In this document: positions 61,466-64,000 of the stretch, piece after piece
Position numbering within the stretch: the first letter of the stretch is position 1
Layout: every line of letters begins with the position of its first letter
NCBI GenBank assembly: GCA_020086605.1
Contig: JACBWW010000008.1
Location: forward strand, 9,142,235-9,206,234
Length of the DNA stretch: 64,000 nt
Direction of reading: 5' to 3'
Source: Lanius collurio
Lineage: Eukaryota > Chordata > Aves > Passeriformes > Laniidae
Notes under the pieces: model-generated
What the model was told of the DNA's origin: nothing
What the model saw: only the letters and a program-made list of their open reading frames with translations
The model's database searches: none
Position numbers and translations under genes: made by a program

Positions 61466-62041
61466 ACAACAACTATTGTTGTTTAAATTCAAGCAAGCTC
61501 ATACTTCATGTTCATGTAACAGCAACAGATCTAAAGCCCATCTGTTTTGTATGGTCATTTTAGCTGTGTCTTGCAACTGTTCATTTATTTCAGCAAGGCC
61601 CGACTGAATTACATTCACTAAAGTTTCCATTTGTAGAGTCAAATTGTGCATGGCTAGTCTGTTCCTAAAGGTAGATAATTGAGGAGTAAAGATAGATTCT
61701 GAAGTCCATCTCAGTATAGTTTTCAAAATGGGATATTTCCAAGTTTCATCATGTTTAACTTCTCCCCATGACTGGGTTCCCAATGGTGACTGCTTCCACA
61801 GGGGACGTAATGTTAATATTCCTAATGTCAGCTGTGCTCTTGATTCTCCTAATGCTAAATGTGTGGTCCAAATTCCATTACTTCCTACCTGTGCTGTGGA
61901 TCCTAATGATTTTATGATGTCCTGCTGACAGTCTATATCTCTCCAAGTCTCATTGTTTGTTAGATGAGACCAGGTGTCATTAAGAAAGGGAAAATAATTT
62001 CTACTAACACATCCCAGACTTAAAGCCTGGGCCACTGACAT
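61466..62041 (-). pseudogene. ERV env remnant (transmembrane subunit)
   Basis: The longest surviving frame of the provirus, 180 codons ending at 61499, matches the end of a surface subunit and the ectodomain of a gamma-type transmembrane envelope protein. A heptad-rich stretch leads into an immunosuppressive-domain-like segment (QNRWALDLLLLHEH). A TGA stop at 61501-61499 interrupts it, and the gamma-type CX6CC cysteine motif follows in the same frame at 61495-61466. Further stops and a frame change affect the membrane-anchor region below. Most of the surface subunit is missing. This is a relic without a functional product. Confidence 0.85.
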
Positions 62042-62108
62042 GAGCTGCGGTAACTCAAGAGTCCTACTAATGCAAGCATATATCTGAGTGCAATTCTACT
62101 TTTTCTTT

Positions 62109-62818
62109 CTATTTCTCTATTTCCTGATATATTTCCTGATGTTTTAGTTCCATTATCTTACACTTTAGTTGTGGAAGTACAATCACCTGCCCGCATGAGG
62201 TTATTGATAAGCTGCTGAGATTTTCCATAACTTTTAATGATGGAGCTAACTCCCTGTCCTGATTACTATAATTTGGTTTCTCTTCTAGGAATTTCAACTT
62301 TTTGCTAGGTATTAGTGCAAGGATACTTTTTTCAGCACTTTGGCTGTTTCATCAGCTAATTGATTCCCTATATTATCTGGGGAATTTCCGAACTGATGGG
62401 CTTCGCAAGTGCATCACAGCCACTTCTTTTGATTTTTCCACACTCCATAGTAGTTGACTAATTTATTTTTTATACTTCACTGTGCATGTAACAATCCCCT
62501 TTCCTTTCATATGGCTCCATGGGCATGTACTATTCCAAAACCATATTTTAAATTAGTCCATATACTTACCTTTTTACCTTCAGTGATTGCCAGCACTCAG
62601 TGTAAAGCCATTAATTCTGCATTTTGTGCTGATGTGTTATTAAATAAAGCCTGGACTTCTATTAACTGGATCAATGTTACCGTTGCATAGCCAGCTGCCC
62701 ATCTTCCATTTCGTACCGTGCTGCTCCCACCAGTGTATAACTCCAGTTCTGGGTCCTGGATAGGATCAATATTGAGGTCTGGTCTTGGGTTCAACATTGT
62801 CTTGCTCCAGTAAGGCAA
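62109..62818 (-). pseudogene. ERV pol remnant: RNase H and integrase N-terminus
   Basis: On the minus strand, 62818-62597 matches the start of a retroviral RNase H. In the segment ELYTGGSS the first catalytic Asp is replaced by Gly. The remainder of RNase H continues in broken frames (AHGAIWKERGLL near 62520-62485, then LADETAKVL near 62340). 62297-62109 resembles the start of integrase (PNYSNQDRELAPSL and KIMELKHQE). The integrase core is absent: the sequence passes into env-like sequence near 62100, so a deletion removed the rest of pol and much of env. Confidence 0.8.
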
Positions 62819-63400
62819 CTTGGTATTTCAGCATCCTGGTAAGCAGGCTTGTAGATCTTGTACAGATCTTGGCTCCAGAATCTGGCAAATGGCTTATTTT
62901 TGGCTGCTTCTCTCTTGGGGTGACTTTTTTGGCTGCTTTTTCCTTGCAACATAACAAACCAAGATACATTTCTGCTTTGGTTTTTTTCCTGTTTGTGACA
63001 TTTTCCTTGACATTATGTATCCAGATTGTCTGGAGAAATTTAACAAACTTATAGTAGCATTGACGCACTTCTTTGGTCTTGGTTGCTGTCAGACAATTAT
63101 CTCTACATTATAGTAAAATTCTGTTCAGATTTTCCTTTTCCAGCTTTCCACTTACTTTTGCCAATTGATTGCCAGATGTAGTGGGGCTATTTTGATGCCC
63201 TGGGGTAGCAGAGTCCGTGTTAGCTGAATCTTCCTCCCAGTCTTTGGATTCTCCCACTCAAAAGCAAACAATTGTCCATCTTTGATCATCCACGCATCTC
63301 AGTTGCCCATACCAGTGGGGTTACAGCATTCTCTACTTCCTCTGGGATTTCTTCTACCTCCCTGGGTTCCTGTAACGTAAAAATCCTTTCTCAATGTCTT
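62819..63400 (-). pseudogene. ERV pol remnant: reverse transcriptase pieces
   Basis: Broken frames keep short RT blocks: FAFEWENPKTGRK near 63271-63233, a PQG segment below it, and a lysine-rich thumb/connection-like region between 63068 and 62820. I could not find the active-site YxDD block, so the RT core has suffered an internal deletion. Several stops are present. Confidence 0.7.
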
Positions 63401-63401
63401 T

Positions 63402-63760
63402 TCATTCAGGTGTTTCAATTTGTATTTCCCTGTTCATGAAAGTTATTTGATTATTCAATTTTGCCAATAAATCTCTTTCTAACAAGGGTGTTGGGCATTC
63501 AGGCATATACAAAAATTGGTGTGTCCCCCACTGTTTTCTTAATTTAAATGATAACAGTTGTAGAAAAAAAGCCTGTTCTCTTTCCTTCCTCTCACAGCAC
63601 TCACAGGTTCTGAGCTTAGTTTTCCTCTGCATGTATTCAGGACCAAAAAAGGTACTCCTATATCAATTTAAAAAAATTTACCATTTCATTCCCCAGGAAT
63701 AGTGTAACCAGGGCCTCAGCTGAGGATGGTCCCCTTCAGGGGAATTCTTCGTCTTCACTC
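63402..63760 (-). pseudogene. ERV protease remnant
   Basis: The frame 63632-63402 ends in FLYMPECPTPLLERDLL followed by KLNNQITF, the conserved junction between a gamma-type protease and RT. Upstream (about 63720-63660), a segment like the protease N-terminus is out of frame. The aspartyl DTG active-site region is not recognisable. Confidence 0.75.
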
Positions 63761-63828
63761 ACGGTCATGAACTTGATGATTTGAAGAGCTATGTTTAGGT
63801 TTCCTGTCTGATTTCCCCTGGCCTGGGG

Positions 63829-63861
63829 ACACTCCTGTTTCCAGTGTGCCTTCTCTTTACA
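63829..63861 (-). pseudogene. ERV gag nucleocapsid zinc-knuckle remnant
   Basis: Reads CKEKAHWKQEC on the minus strand, which is the last three ligands (C-x4-H-x4-C) of a retroviral CCHC knuckle. The first Cys position is lost. It lies just upstream of the protease remnant, as expected in gag-pro-pol order. Confidence 0.75.
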
Positions 63862-64000
63862 AACTGCCTAAGTATACTTCAGCTGCCAATTATTACAATT
63901 GTTTCCAAGTGAGCAGGGTTTTTGAATCAGTGTCTTTTGAGAAATAAGTATTGTATTAATTCATTAGGTGCAAACTGGTTTTTGTCTGTCAACACAACCT

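Larger units (their letters stand above)
60705..64000 (-). mobile_element. Degraded gamma-type endogenous retrovirus (provirus remnant)
   Basis: Order on the minus strand is nucleocapsid, protease, RT pieces, RNase H, integrase N-terminus, env TM, polypurine tract, LTR. All parts are collinear and in one orientation. Stops, frameshifts and at least two large deletions (RT core; integrase core to env SU) show it is defective. The final 65 bp of the window (63936-64000) resemble the upper edge of the 3' LTR U3, so a remnant of the 5' LTR may begin there or beyond. Confidence 0.8.

Noticed and set aside
1..64000. CRISPR arrays, bacterial operons, phage genes, tRNA or rRNA genes
   Set aside because: None seen. 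Composition, splice sites and repeats all indicate a vertebrate nuclear locus; I could not run a covariance-model search for small RNAs.

Overview
This is vertebrate nuclear DNA, almost certainly from a bird. It has long AT-rich introns, GT-AG exons, many 5'-truncated CR1 LINE copies with the typical 3' tail (TTCCAAC...ATTCTATGAT), and a degraded gamma-type endogenous retrovirus. I see no bacterial, plasmid, phage or CRISPR features.

One protein-coding gene dominates. The minus strand carries the 5' half of UHRF2 (ubiquitin-like, PHD and RING finger protein 2) as six coding exons: 56957-56805 (ubiquitin-like domain), 43278-43036 (end of Ubl and linker), 37410-37148 (first tudor), 27290-27072 (second tudor), 10192-10083 (tudor/PHD linker) and 1372-1186 (PHD finger). 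All six have GT-AG borders and compatible phases (0, 0, 2, 2, 1, 2), giving 1175 nt or about 391 residues. The SRA and RING exons must lie beyond the low-coordinate end. The start codon sits in a CpG island of about 2 kb (about 56070-58115) containing GC boxes, an E2F-like site, a perfect TCTCGCGAGA palindrome and a 390-base assembly gap flanked by a 15-base direct repeat.

The introns hold the repeats. Intron 5 has a CR1 nest in which one old sense-to-plus copy is split by two antisense copies. Intron 4 has more CR1 copies, a GC-rich patch and short tandem repeats. Intron 3 is nearly repeat-free. Intron 2 has two solo-LTR candidates, one with a 20-bp minisatellite. Intron 1 has CR1 fragments, including a young copy almost identical in part to one in intron 4 but inverted.

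Beyond the promoter (58.1-64 kb) are a 39-bp tandem duplication, CR1 pieces and a minus-strand provirus remnant (about 60705 to the window end). The remnant keeps an LTR, a polypurine tract, env TM, the RNase H/integrase N-terminus, pieces of RT and protease, and a nucleocapsid knuckle. It has stops, frameshifts and deletions and cannot encode working proteins. I found no convincing undescribed system. The best leads are the promoter palindrome, the gap-flanking repeat, the nested CR1s, the minisatellite in a putative LTR, and the UHRF1-like character of the Ubl exon.
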